This document shows, piece after piece, positions 62,799-64,000 of a stretch of DNA of 64,000 nucleotides. This DNA is from Edaphocola flava (GTDB lineage Bacteria > Bacteroidota > Bacteroidia > Chitinophagales > Chitinophagaceae), in the NCBI RefSeq assembly GCF_004118155.1, contig NZ_SAIQ01000002.1, positions 62,001 through 126,000 of the forward strand, read 5' to 3'. Positions within the stretch are counted from its first letter, which is position 1. Every line of letters begins with the position of its first letter. The notes beneath the pieces are model-generated. The model saw nothing but the letters and a program-made list of their open reading frames with translations, was not told the DNA's origin and did no database searches. The translations under genes were made by a program, and so were the position numbers.

Positions 62799-63893
62799 TT
62801 ATTCTGGTTTAATCTTTATTTCCTCATATTGTTTTAAAGTAGACAAAAGCTCTGCTTTGTATGAATACAAATCATCTAAAGATGCAAGTTGCTTACGTTC
62901 TCCGTTATCTTTTCCGTTGTGAAATAATTCTATGTATTTATTTGTAGCGTTGAAATGTAGTCTGCACAACGGTTTTCGGTTATTGTCATCCAACAAAATG
63001 CCAAAATATGATTGTGTATCCCGGAATGCAATTCTTGAAGCAGGAAGAGACTCTCTGAGTATTGCCTTCACTATTTGAGAGCCTTCCATTTCCTCTTCTG
63101 TTGTAATGAATCTTGGAGCTTCCGTGTTTTCATGAATAGGCGTAATCTGCTCAAGCTCTTTAGAGGGAACGCTATCATTTATATGAAGTGCGTTTTTTAG
63201 CCTGAAGCTTATTGATTCATTGATGGAATTGGAGAATGCTTTTCTTGTATATTCTTTAAAAGTTGCTAAACGAGAAGAGGTGAGCGGTCGATCGAAAAAA
63301 CGACTCACTAGAAGTTTGACCATTTCATCTGAAGGTTCCTGTAGTTCTTTCTCAAATTCATTCCTTATCGCTTTAATATATTTTAATGCTTCAGCAGAGT
63401 CAAGAATGCTTTCTAAGTTATATCCTTGTTTCGTAAAGTTCTCTAAAATCTTCAGGCTAGATGTTTTTAGATCAGATAAGTCTAATGTAAAGAAAGGTTT
63501 TTCATCCATAATGTTAGGCTTCTCCAGATCAGCATAGAAATTGTAGGTATGTCCGTTTGTGAGTACACCAAAGCGTGCCTTGGAAACATGATAATACCGA
63601 TGCAATTGAGAATTGTGTGCATCTGCATGCTCTTTCCAGTGTTTGCATTCGATTATTAATATTGGCTCTCCATCTTTTTTAATTACATAATCAACCTTTT
63701 CTCCTTTTTTTGTGCCAATGTCGCAAATGAATTCTGGTATAACTTCCGTAGGGTTAAATATGTCATATCCTAATATCTGGATAAAGGGCATAACAAAAGC
63801 ATTTTTAGTTGCTTCTTCAGTATTTATCTGATCTTTGAGTGCATCGACCCTTTTATGTAGCTGCTCTAGCTTTAATTTTAAATCTGCTTCCAT
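62799..63893 (-). CDS. Orphan HsdR_N-domain (PD-(D/E)xK nuclease-like) protein
   Basis: A 364-aa protein with the type I restriction R-subunit N-terminal nuclease fold: EEATKNAFVMPFIQILGYD, D69 in EKVDYVI and E82-x-K84 in LIIECKHW, then GVLTNGHTYNFYAD. The motor domains of HsdR are absent, and no HsdM or HsdS is nearby. The C-terminal part (about 260-364) is unassigned. It may be a stand-alone defence or genome-maintenance nuclease. Confidence 0.82.
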   Translation of the reverse strand: MEADLKLKLEQLHKRVDALKDQINTEEATKNAFVMPFIQILGYDIFNPTEVIPEFICDIGTKKGEKVDYVIKKDGEPILIIECKHWKEHADAHNSQLHRYYHVSKARFGVLTNGHTYNFYADLEKPNIMDEKPFFTLDLSDLKTSSLKILENFTKQGYNLESILDSAEALKYIKAIRNEFEKELQEPSDEMVKLLVSRFFDRPLTSSRLATFKEYTRKAFSNSINESISFRLKNALHINDSVPSKELEQITPIHENTEAPRFITTEEEMEGSQIVKAILRESLPASRIAFRDTQSYFGILLDDNNRKPLCRLHFNATNKYIELFHNGKDNGERKQLASLDDLYSYKAELLSTLKQYEEIKIKPE

Positions 63894-64000
63894 TGTTTGT
63901 GATTTTTGACGATTTTAACACACAATTTAAAATTCTGATTACGCAAATAAAATGGGTGTTTTTCACCTTTTATTTAGGGTGTTATTTTCTTTTTAACACG

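Noticed and set aside
1-64000. CRISPR array, insertion sequence, prophage or rRNA
   Set aside because: No regularly spaced repeats, transposase or integrase, phage structural genes or rRNA segments were seen on either strand.

Overview
The window is chromosomal DNA from a member of the phylum Bacteroidota, most likely the Chitinophagaceae or a close relative (inference). The evidence is: a type IX secretion (T9SS) component (PorQ) with several cargo proteins carrying C-terminal type A sorting domains; DUF2480, PorT-like and TlpA/DUF4369-type proteins; few Shine-Dalgarno sequences; promoters with the Bacteroidota -7 element TAnnTTTG and, at the tRNA genes, a TTTG -33 element; and perfect palindromic terminators shared by convergent genes. 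No rRNA, CRISPR array, insertion sequence or prophage is visible. Coding density is high, and only four gaps exceed 300 bases.

Region by region. 1-3.8 kb: a tightly packed biotin operon on the minus strand, in transcription order ferritin-like protein, bioF, bioD, bioB, bioA (bioA runs off the window), with a MocR-type regulator diverging from it. 5.4-15.8 kb: aat, rlmD, a TlpA-like thioredoxin, a TPR protein, a DUF3108 protein, a Crp/Fnr-like regulator, a DinB-like protein, DUF2480, a malate/lactate-type dehydrogenase and murB. 15.8-26.6 kb: a secreted unknown, fabI, porQ, an MCE/MlaD protein, an MgtC-like protein, two tandem small cysteine-containing secreted paralogs, gapA, rhlE, a beta-barrel protein and folC. 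26.7-30.6 kb: three secreted T9SS cargo proteins in a row. 31-39.7 kb: a transglutaminase-like protein, a Usp-like/lipocalin-like/YoaK-like operon, an OmpR-type two-component pair, lutB, a LOG-family protein and an O-methyltransferase. 39.7-47.1 kb: a LysM glucosaminidase, a YggS-like protein, panB and a large S8 peptidase carrying a T9SS domain. 47.2-56.7 kb: a deoxyhypusine synthase homolog, a GT39-type glycosyltransferase, DUF1697, a MATE transporter, a T9SS cargo protein, a STAS-like protein, rnz, tRNA-His, a 970-base gene-free stretch and an aminopeptidase P homolog. 56.7-64 kb: a small membrane protein, two tRNA-Gln genes in a perfect 129-bp direct repeat, a propeller histidine kinase/LytTR regulator pair divergent from a small secreted protein, a lipoprotein, a structured repeat-like element and an orphan HsdR_N-type nuclease.

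Most of the window is ordinary core genome. The best candidate for something undescribed is the ferritin-like diiron protein that heads the biotin operon. It is translationally overlapped with bioF and controlled from a 63-bp divergent promoter region that holds a palindrome and a MocR regulator. Other points worth checking are the bacterial deoxyhypusine synthase homolog with an altered active-site motif, an S8 peptidase with Glu in the usual Asp position, a predicted leaderless DUF2480 gene, the duplicated promoter-tRNA-Gln unit, a gene-free stretch with an orphan terminator, and the long imperfect inverted repeat near the HsdR_N gene.
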